This document shows positions 12,405-23,500 of a stretch of 64,000 nt of DNA, in pieces. The first letter of the stretch is position 1. Every line of letters begins with the position of its first letter. The translations under genes and the position numbers were made by a program. A model generated the notes under the pieces. The model ran no database searches. It was not told where the DNA came from and worked only from the letters and a program-made list of their open reading frames with translations. The stretch comes from Kushneria sinocarnis (GTDB taxonomy: Bacteria > Pseudomonadota > Gammaproteobacteria > Pseudomonadales > Halomonadaceae): contig NZ_RBIN01000002.1 of the NCBI RefSeq assembly GCF_003633775.1, positions 372,001-436,000 of the forward strand, given 5' to 3'.

Positions 12405-13754
12405 TCATGGCTGCTCGCCGCGATAGGGGGGTGTGTCCCGGGCGATCAGCGTGCCATCGGCCGAGGGACGAACATTGACCCGCATGCTGTCGAGCAGCTG
12501 GCCGGTTACCGCCAGCAGCCGATAGCGCGCCCGGCGCAGATCGAACTCCGCCTGCAGTCGCGCCCGGCGGGCATCATAGACCTCGTTCTCGCTGTCCAGC
12601 AGGTCCAGCAGGGTGCGTCGACCGATATCGAACTGCTTGCGGTAATTGGTCCGGGTCTGCTCGCTGGCGTCGACATGCTGCTCGAGATAGGGCAGCTCGT
12701 TGCGCAGGTAGTCGCGGGCATTCCAGGCCAGTCGCAGCTCGTCGCGCACCTCGCGCAGGGCACGGTCACTGTCGTGACGTACCGCTTCAAGGGCATGATC
12801 GCGGGCGCGCAGTTCGGCCAGGTCACTGCCGCCGCGGTAGAGGTTGTAGCGCATCACCAGCTCGGCCTTCCAGTCGTCGGCATCGCTGCCTTCGAAGTCG
12901 TAATCACGGCTGGTCAGCCGACTCGCCTCGACATTGAAGCTGGGCAGGAAGTCGCCCCGCTCGGCGGCCACCTCATGGCCCGCGGCCTGCACCGACTCCC
13001 GCGTGGCAATCAGCAACGGGTTGTTGGCCGTCGCCATCGCCATGACCCGCTCCAGATCCTCCGGGATGGCCGTCATGTCGACCGTCTCCGGCAGCCTCAG
13101 CTGACCGGGCGCTTCACCGACAAGGCGGATGTAGGCGGAACGGGCATCCTCGAGATTGTTGCGCGCCGCCACCAGGCTGGCACGGGCGCGGGCCAGGCGC
13201 CCTTCGACCTGGCTGGTATCGGTGGTGGTGCCCGCCCCGGCCTCGCTGCGCCGCCGGATATCGGCGGCCGTGCGCTGATGCTGCTCGACGTTGCGCTCGG
13301 CCAGCTCGACCAGCTGCTGATTGAGCAGCACCTCCAGATAGGCCTGTACCGTCGAGAGCGCTATCTGGTTGGCCGCCGAGGCGGTCTGCCAGCGCTGATA
13401 GTCGGCCTCGTCATTGGCCTGACGAATCCGGTTGACGGTGCGGTTGCCATCCCAGATCAGCTGGCTCAGCGTGATCGAACCGCGCTGGTAGTCGTGCGGA
13501 TCACTGCTCTGGTCGACGCCCTCGACTTCACTCTCCTGGCGCCCATAGCCGGTACGTCCTTCCAGCGTGACCGACGGCAGATAAGCGCCCTTCTGTGCCC
13601 GCGCCTCCTCGAGCCGCTGCTGATAGCGTGACAGCTCGGTGCGGGTCACCGGGTGCTCACGCACCGCTTCGGTGACCGCCTCGGTCAGTGTCTGAGCCTG
13701 TACCTGGCTGCCCAGCAGCCAGCTCCAGCGTTTGACGGTGCACCTGTGCTTCAT
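12405..13754 (-). CDS. lapE: LapE-type TolC-family outer-membrane secretion channel
   Basis: The 449-residue product is a TolC/AggA-family outer-membrane efflux protein, the channel of the LapBCE type I secretion system. The mature N-terminus QTLTEAVTEAV, the paired long helices and the ending near SMRVNVRPSADGTL are typical. GAGG is six bases upstream of the ATG at 13754. The signal peptide is oddly short: MKHRCTVKRWSWLLGSQVQA has only about six residues of hydrophobic core where 10-15 are usual, as if part was deleted. Export efficiency is therefore uncertain. Confidence 0.9.
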   Translation of the reverse strand: MKHRCTVKRWSWLLGSQVQAQTLTEAVTEAVREHPVTRTELSRYQQRLEEARAQKGAYLPSVTLEGRTGYGRQESEVEGVDQSSDPHDYQRGSITLSQLIWDGNRTVNRIRQANDEADYQRWQTASAANQIALSTVQAYLEVLLNQQLVELAERNVEQHQRTAADIRRRSEAGAGTTTDTSQVEGRLARARASLVAARNNLEDARSAYIRLVGEAPGQLRLPETVDMTAIPEDLERVMAMATANNPLLIATRESVQAAGHEVAAERGDFLPSFNVEASRLTSRDYDFEGSDADDWKAELVMRYNLYRGGSDLAELRARDHALEAVRHDSDRALREVRDELRLAWNARDYLRNELPYLEQHVDASEQTRTNYRKQFDIGRRTLLDLLDSENEVYDARRARLQAEFDLRRARYRLLAVTGQLLDSMRVNVRPSADGTLIARDTPPYRGEQP

Positions 13755-13834
13755 GCTCTGCCTCGTTTCCCCTTTGCCCGCCAGCACGTGATCCGGCTGA
13801 CCCTGTTTTCCGCGTGGTGGCGCCCTGATGGCTG

Positions 13835-15238
13835 TCAGCGCTCGCGCAGCGCGCCCTGCTGTGCTCTCAGAATCGGCTTGAGCAGGTACTGGAGTACCGT
13901 CTGCTCACCGGTCAGCACATCCACCGTGGCCTGCATCCCCGGAATGATCGGCAGCGGACTGGCGTCGCTGCCCAGATGGTTGCTCTGCGTGCGCACGGTG
14001 ATCTCGTAGAAGCTGTTGCCCTCCTGGTCCTGCACCGTGTCGGGACTGATGCGGGTCACCGTGCCCCTGAGACCGCCGTAGACGGTAAAGTCATAGGCCG
14101 ACAGCTTGACCGTGGCAGGCTGGCCCTGGTGAATGAAGCCGATGTCCCGCGGCTGTACCCGGGCCTCGACCTGCAGCTGATCCTCGATCGGCACGATCTC
14201 CATCAGGCTGGCGCCGGGATCGACCACCCCGCCGATGGTGTTGACGTTGATCGAGCGCACGATGCCCTGCACCGGCGACGTCACCAGCGTGCGATCGACC
14301 CGATCCTGCAGGCTGGTACGCCCCTGCTGGAGACTCTCCAGCTTGCCCTGCACCTCGTTGAGCGCATCCGCGGCCCGCGAGCGGAACTGGGAGGCCAGAT
14401 CGTTGCGCTTGCTGATCGCCTGGCCGTATTCGGCCTGCTTGGCGGGAATCGACAGCCGGGTCGACTGCAGCTCACCGCGCTTGTCGTTGACCTCGCGCTG
14501 GATCTGCAACAGATCCATTCGTGAGACCACGCCCTCCTTCACCAGCGGGGTGGTGATATCGAGCTGCTTCTGCAGCAGCGCCAGACTGCTGGCCAGGCTG
14601 GCGGCCCGTCCCTTGAGCTCGCGCAGCTCCTCGGCCCGCTGGCGGATGACCTGACCGGCCTGGCTGAGCTGGGTCTCGAGCCCCGAGAGCCTGGCCTCAT
14701 AGGCCGAGCGGGCGGCCTGATAGAGCTCGCCATTGTGCTCCCTGAAGTTCTCGCCGAGATCCAGCGGCTGATGCTCGACCGTGACCTGGTCCTGCCAGGC
14801 GTCGGCGCCGGTAGCGATGCCGACCGAGGCCAGTTCGGCGTGATACTGGGCGATCGACGCCCGCATTCCGGCCAGCGTCGATTCGCGCTCGGCCAGATCG
14901 GAGCTCGCCCGGGTGGGGTCGATCCGGGCCAGGGGCTGCCCGGGGGCCACCACATCCCCCTCCTGGATATAGATATCGCGGATGATGCCGCCTTCCAGGT
15001 TCTGAATGGTCTGAAGCCGCGTGGAGGGCACGACCTGGCCGGTGCCCCGCGCCACGATCTCGATCCGGGCCAGCGACGCCCAGACCAGGAAACTGACCAG
15101 TACCGCCAGCAGCACCCACAGGAGCACCCGTGAACGCCAGGGGGTGGCCAGCAGCATGGCGGCACTGGCGTCATCCACCAACTCCGTTTCCTGGCGAGAC
15201 AGCCTGGAACGCCTGCGCCGCTCAGCCATGCGTGCCAT
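13835..15238 (-). CDS. lapC: LapC-type HlyD-family membrane fusion protein
   Basis: The 467-residue adaptor joins the LapB ATPase to the LapE channel in type I secretion of LapA. It has a basic cytoplasmic N-terminus, one membrane segment (about residues 38-58), a lipoyl/barrel-sandwich half starting ARIEIVARGTGQVVPS, a long coiled coil rich in Gln, Leu and Arg, and a C-terminal beta-barrel with VTSPVQGIVRSINVNTIGGVV. The ATG at 15238 has GGGAGG six bases upstream and overlaps the lapB end by 17 bases. The nearby ATG at 15229 is less well placed. Confidence 0.92.
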   Translation of the reverse strand: MARMAERRRRSRLSRQETELVDDASAAMLLATPWRSRVLLWVLLAVLVSFLVWASLARIEIVARGTGQVVPSTRLQTIQNLEGGIIRDIYIQEGDVVAPGQPLARIDPTRASSDLAERESTLAGMRASIAQYHAELASVGIATGADAWQDQVTVEHQPLDLGENFREHNGELYQAARSAYEARLSGLETQLSQAGQVIRQRAEELRELKGRAASLASSLALLQKQLDITTPLVKEGVVSRMDLLQIQREVNDKRGELQSTRLSIPAKQAEYGQAISKRNDLASQFRSRAADALNEVQGKLESLQQGRTSLQDRVDRTLVTSPVQGIVRSINVNTIGGVVDPGASLMEIVPIEDQLQVEARVQPRDIGFIHQGQPATVKLSAYDFTVYGGLRGTVTRISPDTVQDQEGNSFYEITVRTQSNHLGSDASPLPIIPGMQATVDVLTGEQTVLQYLLKPILRAQQGALRER

Positions 15239-17465
15239 GACGCGCCTCCCGTGCTGCCGGTGCCTGTGCGGGCTGCGGCACATCGGACCCGCTGCCCGGC
15301 TGGTCCGCCGTGGTCGCGTGGATACGCCCTTCGTTGAGCGCCTTGAGCACGTTCTGCTTGGGGCCATCGGCAATCACCCGACCGCCATCGACCACGATCA
15401 CGCGCTCGACCACCTCCAGCATCGAACTCTTGTGGGTAATCAGTACCAGGGTCTGGCTGCGCGGCAGCTCCATCAGCATGCGACGCAATCGGTATTCGGC
15501 GCGGTTGTCCATGTGGGCACCGGGCTCGTCGAGCAGCAGTAGCGGCGCGCTGCCCAGCAGCGCCCGGGCAAGGATGACCGCCTGCCGCTGCCCGCTGGAG
15601 AGCAGCCGGCCGCCCTCGCCGACCTGGCGATCCAGCCCGTCGGGGTCGCGCCGGGTAAACTCGGTCACGCCGGCCAGATCGGCCGCCCGCTCGATGGCGG
15701 CTTCACTGGCGTGCTGATGGCCGAGCACGATGTTGTCGCGCACCGAGCCGAAAAAGAGGGCACTGTCCTGGCCGGCGTGGCCGATGTGACGACGCACATC
15801 CGCCGGATGCAGCTGATTGAGATCGACCCCGTCAACGCGCACGCTGCCCTCGGTGGCGCGGTAGAGACCGGTCATCAGCCGCTGCAGGGTACTCTTGCCG
15901 GAACCGATGCGGCCGATGATCGCGACCCGCTCACCGGGCGACACGCTCAGCGAGACATCGGCGAGCGCCATCGGCGCTTCGGGGTTGTAGCGAAAGCCGA
16001 CATGGTCGAATTCGAGCTGCATGCTGAGCCGCTCGCGGTGGACATAGTGCTTCTCCGGCTCGACCTCCTCGGGCAGCGCCATGATCTGCTCGATCGCGGC
16101 CATGGCGCTGCGCGTCTGGCCGAAACGGGTGATCAACAGCGCCATCTGCGCCATCGGCTGCAGCGCCCGTCCGGTCAGCATCACCGCTGCAATCAGCCCG
16201 CCCATCGACAGCGCGGCATGGCTGATCTGATAGACGCCGAAAACCACCAGCGCCACGGTGGAGAGCTGACTGACGCTGGTGGTCAGGGAGGAGACCGACG
16301 TCGACAGGTTGCGGCTGCGCACGCCCCATTTGGCGATCTCGCCGGCCGCGCGCTCATAGTGGCGCTGGGTCTCGCCCTGGGCATTGGCCAGCTTGAGGCT
16401 TTCCAGCCCGGAGACACTCTCCACCAGCCGGGCATGCTTCTCGGTGGCCAGTCGCGAACCGAGCTCGATCGAGCGCTTGAGCGGCCACTGGATGATGATG
16501 CTGTAGGCCAGCAGAATCAGCAGCGCGATGATCGGTATCCACACCAGCGGGCCGGCCACGATCCACACCACCACCAGAAAGAAGAGCGCAAAGGGCAGAT
16601 CGATCAGGGTGGTCATGGTCATCGAGGTGAAGAAATCGCGGACCGAGTCGAACTCCTGCAGATGCTTGACGAAGGCACCGACCGAGGCCGGCCGGGCATC
16701 CATGCGCAGGTTCATGGTCTTGGCGAAGATCTTCGAGGCCAGCAGGATCTCCGACTTCTTGCCGGCGGTATCGAGAAAGTACGCCCGCACCTGGCGGACC
16801 AGCAGATCGAACGCCACCACGATGCCCATGCCGCTTGCCAGTACCCAGAGGGTGTTGAAGGCCAGGTTGGGCACCACCTTGTCGTAGACGTTCATGGTGA
16901 ACAGCGGCGCTGCCAGCGCGAACAGGTTGATCAGCACCGAAGCGATCAGGGCGTCACGATAGATCGAGCTGGAGAGCCTGAGCGTCGACCAGAACCAGTG
17001 CCCCTCCGCCAGACTGACCGTTTCGGGCGCCCGCTCGTCAAAACGGTGCTCGCGGCGGACATAGATCACCTGCCCGGTTGCCCGATCCGCCAGCGCCTCG
17101 AGCGTGATGGTCTGGGTACCATCCGCCTCGGGTACATAGATGGTGGCCTGGTGATTCTCGACATCACGTGCAAGCAGCACCACCGCGCGGCGCTCGGGCA
17201 GCAGTACGATACAGGGCAGCAGCAGATCGGGTACCCGATCGAGCTGCTGGCTGACCAGCCTGGCCGAAAGTCCGGCGCGCTGTGCCGCACGAGGCACCAG
17301 CGCCAGCGTCAGACGGCCGTTGTCCAGCGGCAGTCCATCGGCGATCACCTCCTCGGAGCGGGGCTCACCGTGATAACGGGCGAGAAACACCAGCGAGGCC
17401 AGCAGCGGGTCGCGCTCGCGATCGCCGATGGGATCAGGGCGTAAGGGCGTAGGATCTTCCGCCAA
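15222..17465 (-). CDS. lapB: LapB-type type I secretion ABC transporter
   Basis: This ABC exporter powers secretion of LapA. I start it at a TTG at 17465 because AGGAG stands six to seven bases upstream, giving 747 residues. It has an N-terminal C39-like domain without a clear catalytic Cys, as usual for RTX adhesin exporters, then about five or six membrane helices, then a nucleotide-binding domain. In that domain are Walker A GRIGSGKST, signature LSSGQRQAV, Walker B LLLLDEP and the switch His in LVLITHKSSML. It follows lapA by 134 bases and overlaps lapC. Confidence 0.93.
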   Translation of the reverse strand: MAEDPTPLRPDPIGDRERDPLLASLVFLARYHGEPRSEEVIADGLPLDNGRLTLALVPRAAQRAGLSARLVSQQLDRVPDLLLPCIVLLPERRAVVLLARDVENHQATIYVPEADGTQTITLEALADRATGQVIYVRREHRFDERAPETVSLAEGHWFWSTLRLSSSIYRDALIASVLINLFALAAPLFTMNVYDKVVPNLAFNTLWVLASGMGIVVAFDLLVRQVRAYFLDTAGKKSEILLASKIFAKTMNLRMDARPASVGAFVKHLQEFDSVRDFFTSMTMTTLIDLPFALFFLVVVWIVAGPLVWIPIIALLILLAYSIIIQWPLKRSIELGSRLATEKHARLVESVSGLESLKLANAQGETQRHYERAAGEIAKWGVRSRNLSTSVSSLTTSVSQLSTVALVVFGVYQISHAALSMGGLIAAVMLTGRALQPMAQMALLITRFGQTRSAMAAIEQIMALPEEVEPEKHYVHRERLSMQLEFDHVGFRYNPEAPMALADVSLSVSPGERVAIIGRIGSGKSTLQRLMTGLYRATEGSVRVDGVDLNQLHPADVRRHIGHAGQDSALFFGSVRDNIVLGHQHASEAAIERAADLAGVTEFTRRDPDGLDRQVGEGGRLLSSGQRQAVILARALLGSAPLLLLDEPGAHMDNRAEYRLRRMLMELPRSQTLVLITHKSSMLEVVERVIVVDGGRVIADGPKQNVLKALNEGRIHATTADQPGSGSDVPQPAQAPAAREARHGTHG

Positions 17466-17599
17466 GTCGCTCTCCTTGCCTGCCGTTTTGAAGATACCTG
17501 TTGCCCGGCACGGTAACCCCACCGGGCCGTTCGCAAAGCCGCAATCAGACAGGGCAGATGCGACCTTACTGGCGCTTTGCCCTGCCCGTCGGGTGTCGC

Positions 17600-20500
17600 T
17601 CAGCCATCCAGGTGCGTCTTGAGGTTGCCGGTATCGATCAGTGATCTGATGATTTCGGTATCCGAACCGCCGAGACTGGTGAGATCAACGCCACCGAACA
17701 CGATCTTCTGGGTCACCGGCCCTGCGGGGCCTTCCGTCTTGACTTCCAGGGTCGAGCTGGTCCCGCCCACGCCGGCACCGGCCGTATCGCCCGAGGAGAA
17801 GTGGAGATACTGCGCCGCCAGATCGGCATTGCCGGAGCCCAGATCGAGCATATCGGAGAGATCGATGACATCCCCGCCGCTGCCACGGGTGAAATCGGTG
17901 ATGCGATCGATCGCCGGGCTGGCGGCCGTGCCCTCGTCGCCGCGCATCCAGGCGAAGGTGTCGCTGCCCGCGCCGCCGGTCAGGATGTCGTTGCCGGCAC
18001 CGCCTTCGAGGCAGTCGTCCCCGCTGCCTCCGAAGAGGGTGTCGTTGCCGGCACCGCCATGGAGCCGATCGCTGCCACTATCGCCTTTCAGGGTGTCATT
18101 CCCGCCATGGCCGAACAGCAGATCATTGCCGTCGCCGCCGGTCAGGATGTCGTTGCCGGAGGTGCCGAGTTCCAGGTCGTCGCCGGTCGTGCCCGCAATA
18201 TTGCTGCCGGAGACGACATTGACCGAGGCACCGGCACCGATACCCAGCAGGGACGGACTGTTGAGTGTCACGGTATGGCTTTCGCTGTGCTGGCCGCTGC
18301 CATCCACGGTGGCAAAGCTGAAGGCGTCGCTCCTGGGCCCGGGATCCCCCAGTGGCAGGAAGCCCAGCAAGGTAGCCTTCTGATCAGCAGGGTTGTAGGT
18401 CAGCGTATGGGCATCGAACACCTTGCCCGCCAGCACGTCAGCCGCGGTCACGGCGGTAGTGCCGGAGTAGAGCGCGCCATGGGTGGGCAGGGCCGTGATG
18501 ATCACGCCCAGGTCGGTGCCGCTCTCGCTGTCATGAAGCCGGCCGCTGGCGGCAAGGTCGATGTAGACCACATCGTTCTTGACACTGGTCGCGGTCAGCG
18601 CCACCGAGAAATCGGCGGCGGTCGGCACACTGTCATGCGCACTGCCGGTCACGTGTACCGCCAGCGTGGCCGTGGCGGTACCGCCATGACCGTCGCTGAT
18701 GGTATAGCTGAAGGTATCGTCGGCGCTCTTGCCACCGAACAGACTGCGGCTGGCCGGCCGCCCGGCGTCGAGTGTGTAGGTATAGCTGCCATCGGCGGCC
18801 AGCGTCAGCGTGCCGTAGACGCCCTGGATCACCGTGGCAGCACCGGCCACTGCCGCGGCGCTGCCCGCCGTGGCGTTGGCGACTGCGGTGATGCTCAGTA
18901 CATCGCCACTGTCGACATCGCGATCGTTGCCGAGCAGGTTGCCGCTGGCACTCGGTGTCCCCGCCGTTGCCACATCCACCTCGCCAGCAGTGCCGTAGAG
19001 CGTCCCACTGCCCAGCGCGGTCAGTGCCGTCGGTGCCCCCAGCACGCGGGTCTCCACGTCCATTGGCGTGGCTCGGTTATCGGTGGTGATGATCAGCAGC
19101 CGGCCGCTGGCATCCTCGCCCAGTCCGTAGACCTGGGCCGACATGGTGGCAACCGGCGTCGTGGTGGCGTTACCGCCGCTGGTTCTGATCGTGCCATCGC
19201 TGTTGGTCGCAATTTCATGGACCCTGCCGCTCTGATCCGAGCCATAGAGATGGCCGCCGACATACTTGAGGTCGCCGCCGGAGAGGAAGGTATTGCTGGC
19301 AACCCGGGTGACCTGCAGGTTGACCGGATTGATCTGATACAGGCTGTTGTTGGTGTAGCTCGCCGCCAGCAGCTGGCCGCCGGGCATCAGGGTCAGCGCC
19401 GACAGCCCGAGCGTACCGGCCAGGGTACCCAGCGATGTCGCCACGCCGGTACCGGCGTTGATGCTGTAAAGGACGGTGGCGTTGGCGGTGCCGGAATAGC
19501 TGACGCCGTAAAGCCGACCGGCGGTGGCGCTCTGGGCAATATCGCCCAGCGTCGGCACCGAACCACCGCTGGCCGTCTTCATGGTGAGGCTGGTCTGAGC
19601 GCCGGTGGTCAGGTTCCAGCTTTCCAGTACCCCCGCGCTGGTCGAGAGATAAACCACCTTCTGTTCACCCCGGCCACTGACGGCGGCGCTGTCCGCGACA
19701 GCGCTCGGCGCATCATTGACGCCATTGACGGTGACGCTGATGGTGCGCTGGCTGCCGTCGGCGGCGGTTACCGTGAAGCGATCCACCCGTACCTGTTCGG
19801 CGCCGAGCGCCTGGGTGGCCGCATTGGCCACGCTATACTGCCAGTGTCCGCCGGCATCAATGGTCAGACTGCCCAGGTTGCCCTGCGCCGGGCTGACGCT
19901 GGCCGGATCGAGGGCGATCTGCTGATTGTGGCCATCCACCAGCAGCAGCAGACCCTCGCTGCCCAGTGTCTGCGGTGACTGATCCTCGGTCACGGTGCCG
20001 GTGGTCGGCGTGGCATCGAAGACCACCACGTTCTGTGTTACCGACGCGGAGGCCGTGCCGCCGGCCACGCCGATGGCCGTGGCGGTATAGACCGCCGGAA
20101 TGATGCCGACAAAGTCGGCCGGGGGCAGCAGCCTGAGGCTCTCCAGCGCCCAGCCATCGAGTATGACCGGGTCGCCCTCGCCCGTGACTACCGAGCGGTG
20201 TCCGGCGCCGTCACTGAGCACGCTGCCGGCCGGCAGCGCACTGATGCTCAACGACAGGGTTTCGTGGCCGATCGTATCCTTGAGCGAGGCCACCGGGGTG
20301 CCCAACTCGATCCGTGTCCCGCTCATGCCCTGATCCTCGCGGATCGGGTAGTAGCTGACACCCGCCTCGGTCATCGTCAGCGGCGAGCAGGGCTGCTGCA
20401 GCGAAAGCAGCGCCCCGAGGTCGGTATAGAGCCCGAAGTTGGCCGCCGACAGCGCGAGCGCAGTGCCGCCATCGAGACTGACCCCGAGCGACAGCGTGCT

Positions 20501-23500
20501 GGCCGAGCTGCCAGTGTTGCCGACATAGAGCTCGAGCGGATAATAACCGCTGGCGCTCGGCGTGAAGGCCGTTGAATGGTAGTTACCCTCGATCGCCGGG
20601 CTGGCCAGCAGCGCTTCACCGCCCACGGAGAGCAGCGCTGCCCCCCGGGTCGATCCGGTAAAGGTGTAGCTGTGGCCGGCTTCGAGATAGACCAGCCCCT
20701 GTACGGCGTAGGCATCACCGGCGGCGAGGGAGGTACCGATCCCGGCATCAACGGTCAGCGTGGCCGATGGCGTCAGCCCGGCGAGCAGGTCGATATCACC
20801 GACCGCAGCGCCGACCCTGCTGACGGTATCTCCCGTTCCTGCCACGACATCACCGAGACCGCCGACCAGTCCGCCCAGCAGCGATCCCCTGCCGCCGAGC
20901 ACATCCCCCAGACCGCCGACCACGGTGCCCAGCCCTCCTACCGTGCCGCCCAGGCCATCGACCAGCGAGCCGAGCGCTCCGGTCAGGGTGGCAGCGCCAC
21001 CGGTATAGATTCCGGCACTCAATCCCAGCGACACATCCAGCAGTCCGGTATCGGCACTGCCCAGCGAGTGCTCGACCACCGCCACGACCGGCGCATCGAC
21101 ACGCCCTTCCACCGTCACGGTCAGGGTACTGGTGGTCATGCTGCCCTGGCCGTCACTGACACTGTAGCGGATCGAGGTGGACTGCTGACTGCCCTCCGCC
21201 AGCGCCTGAAAATCACTGCCCGGATCAAAGCGGTAGCTGCCATCGCCATTGAGTACGAAGGTACCGCCATGACTGCCCGCCACGATCTGTCCGACCGCGG
21301 TGCCGACACCATTGACCGCACTGACCGTCAGCTCGGCACTGGCATCCGGATCGAGGTCATTGACCAGTACCCCGCTCGCCGCATCCATGCTCAGCACGCT
21401 GTCTTCATCGATCGTGCCGGTATCGGCGACCGCAACCGTTGCGCTGTTGCGACCCACCACGGTGACGGTGATCGTTTCGCTCGTGCCATCGCGCGTGGCG
21501 ACCGTGAAGTGTTCGGTCTTCGTCTCGCCCGCCCCCAGATAGGCAATGGCACTGTTGGCCACGCTGTAGGTCCAGTGGCCATCGGCACTCAGCGAAAGCT
21601 GGCCAAGGGTGTCCGGCGCCGGCGTCACGCTGGCCGGATCGAAGGCCGACTCACCGGCATCGGCATCCGTGACGGTCAGGGTGCCGCTGGTCACCAGGGT
21701 CGTCCCGCCCTCGCCCGGCGACTGCACGATCGCCGTACCGCCGGTGCCGAGCAGGTCGATCACGAGGGTATGCAGGTTACCCAGCGTATCCGCCACGGTG
21801 AAGCGCTCCTGGCGGGTCGCTCCGCTCGCCAGATCGACCGTGGCCTCGGCCTGGACGCTGTAGAGCCAGGCCCCCGAGGCATCCAGGGAGAGCGTACCGA
21901 GCGTGCCCTCTCCGGCCAGCAGGGTGGTCGGATCAAGCTCGATGCCCACCCCGGCCCCCAGCAGACCGCTCTGCGAAAGCAGCCCATCCAGGACCGGCTG
22001 CCCGATTCGCACACCGTCAGCGGACCCTGTCAGCTCGACACTCACGGCATGCGATTCGCCGCGGGCATCGGTGACGCTGAACAATTCGACCCGAACCTCA
22101 CCCTCGGCCAGGGTCGGCAAAAGACTCCTGTCGAGGCGATAGTCGAGATCGCCCGAGACACTGACCGAAAGCAGCCCCAGCGTGTCCGGCCCGGTGACGA
22201 CCGTGGCCGGCAGCAGCGCCACCTCGAGCAGGCTGCCCAGCAGCCCACCGAGTCCCGTTACCACGGAGCCCGCTGTCGATGCCTCATTCGACTCCACGAA
22301 CTCGGTCACCACCCCGCTGTTCTGACCGGTGATCACGGCCGGGGTATTGATGCCATGAACGGTCACCGTAATGGTCTGCGAAGTACCGTCGGCGGTTCTG
22401 ACCGTGAAGCTCTCCTGCTTCGTCTCATCGGCATCGAGATAGCGCACGCGGTCGTTGGCCACGCTGTAGGCCCACTGCCCGTCAGGCGTGATCGTCAGTG
22501 TGCCCAGGGTGCCTTCGGCCGCTTCGACACTGTCCGGCAGGAAGACACTCTCACCGGTATCGATGTCGGCCACATTCAGCGTGCCGCCGGTGGTCAGCAT
22601 CGCCGACTCGGTATCCGCGTGATCGCTGCTGCCCCCGGTGCCGGCATTCGGATCGACCGGAATCGGCACACCGCCGGTCCCCACCAGATTGAGGGTCAGG
22701 GTATGACGGGTGCCGGCGTTATCGGTCCAGGTAAAGACTTCGGCCTTCACCTCGCCGCGAGCCAGTGCCGGCGCGCTGGCACCGGCCAGCTGATAGGCAA
22801 AGCGGCCATCCGCCGCGATCGTCAGTGTGCCCAGCGTGCCGAGCGCCGGCACGGCCGCACCGGGAGCCAGTGTCACGCCGACTTCGGCAGCCAGTTCGCC
22901 GCTCAGATGCAGCGTCTGCGGGAGCAGTGCATCCACGATCGGCTGCCCGATCACCGCCCCTTCAGCGGTGCCCACCAGATCCACCGTAATCGCGTGCTGA
23001 TGACCGGCAGCATCGGTGAATTCGAACACCTCGACCCGAACTTCGCCCTCCAGCAGAGTGCCGAGACTGGCGCGCTCCACGCGGTAATCGAAACTGCCAT
23101 TCGCCTCAACGGAGAGTACGCCCAGCGTTCCGACGCCGGGCACTACCGTATTCGGCAACAGGTCAAGGTCGAGCAGTCCGGACAGTACCCCGGCCAGCGA
23201 GCCGCTGCCGTGTATCGTCTCGTGTCCGGCGCCCCCCACTGGCGCCGTAACGGCCATTTCGGTGACGTCACCCCCGGCCTGACCGGTAATCAGAGGCAGG
23301 TCATTGGTGCCGGTGACGGTCACGGTCAGGGTTGAAGTCGAGCTGTTGCCCTGCCCGTCGCTGACCGTATAGGCGATCGCCGTCGTGGCCGTCTCTCCGG
23401 CCGGAAGAGCCGCGAAGGCACTGCCCGGTTCAAAGCGATAGCTGCCATCACCCGCCAGGATGAAGCTGCCCCCATGGCTGCCGCTGACGGCCTGACCGAC

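Noticed and set aside
17530-17590. CAGGGCA/TGCCCTG inverted repeat between lapA and lapB as a terminator
   Set aside because: The loop is about 21 bases and there is no T run, so it is at best an intercistronic RNA structure.
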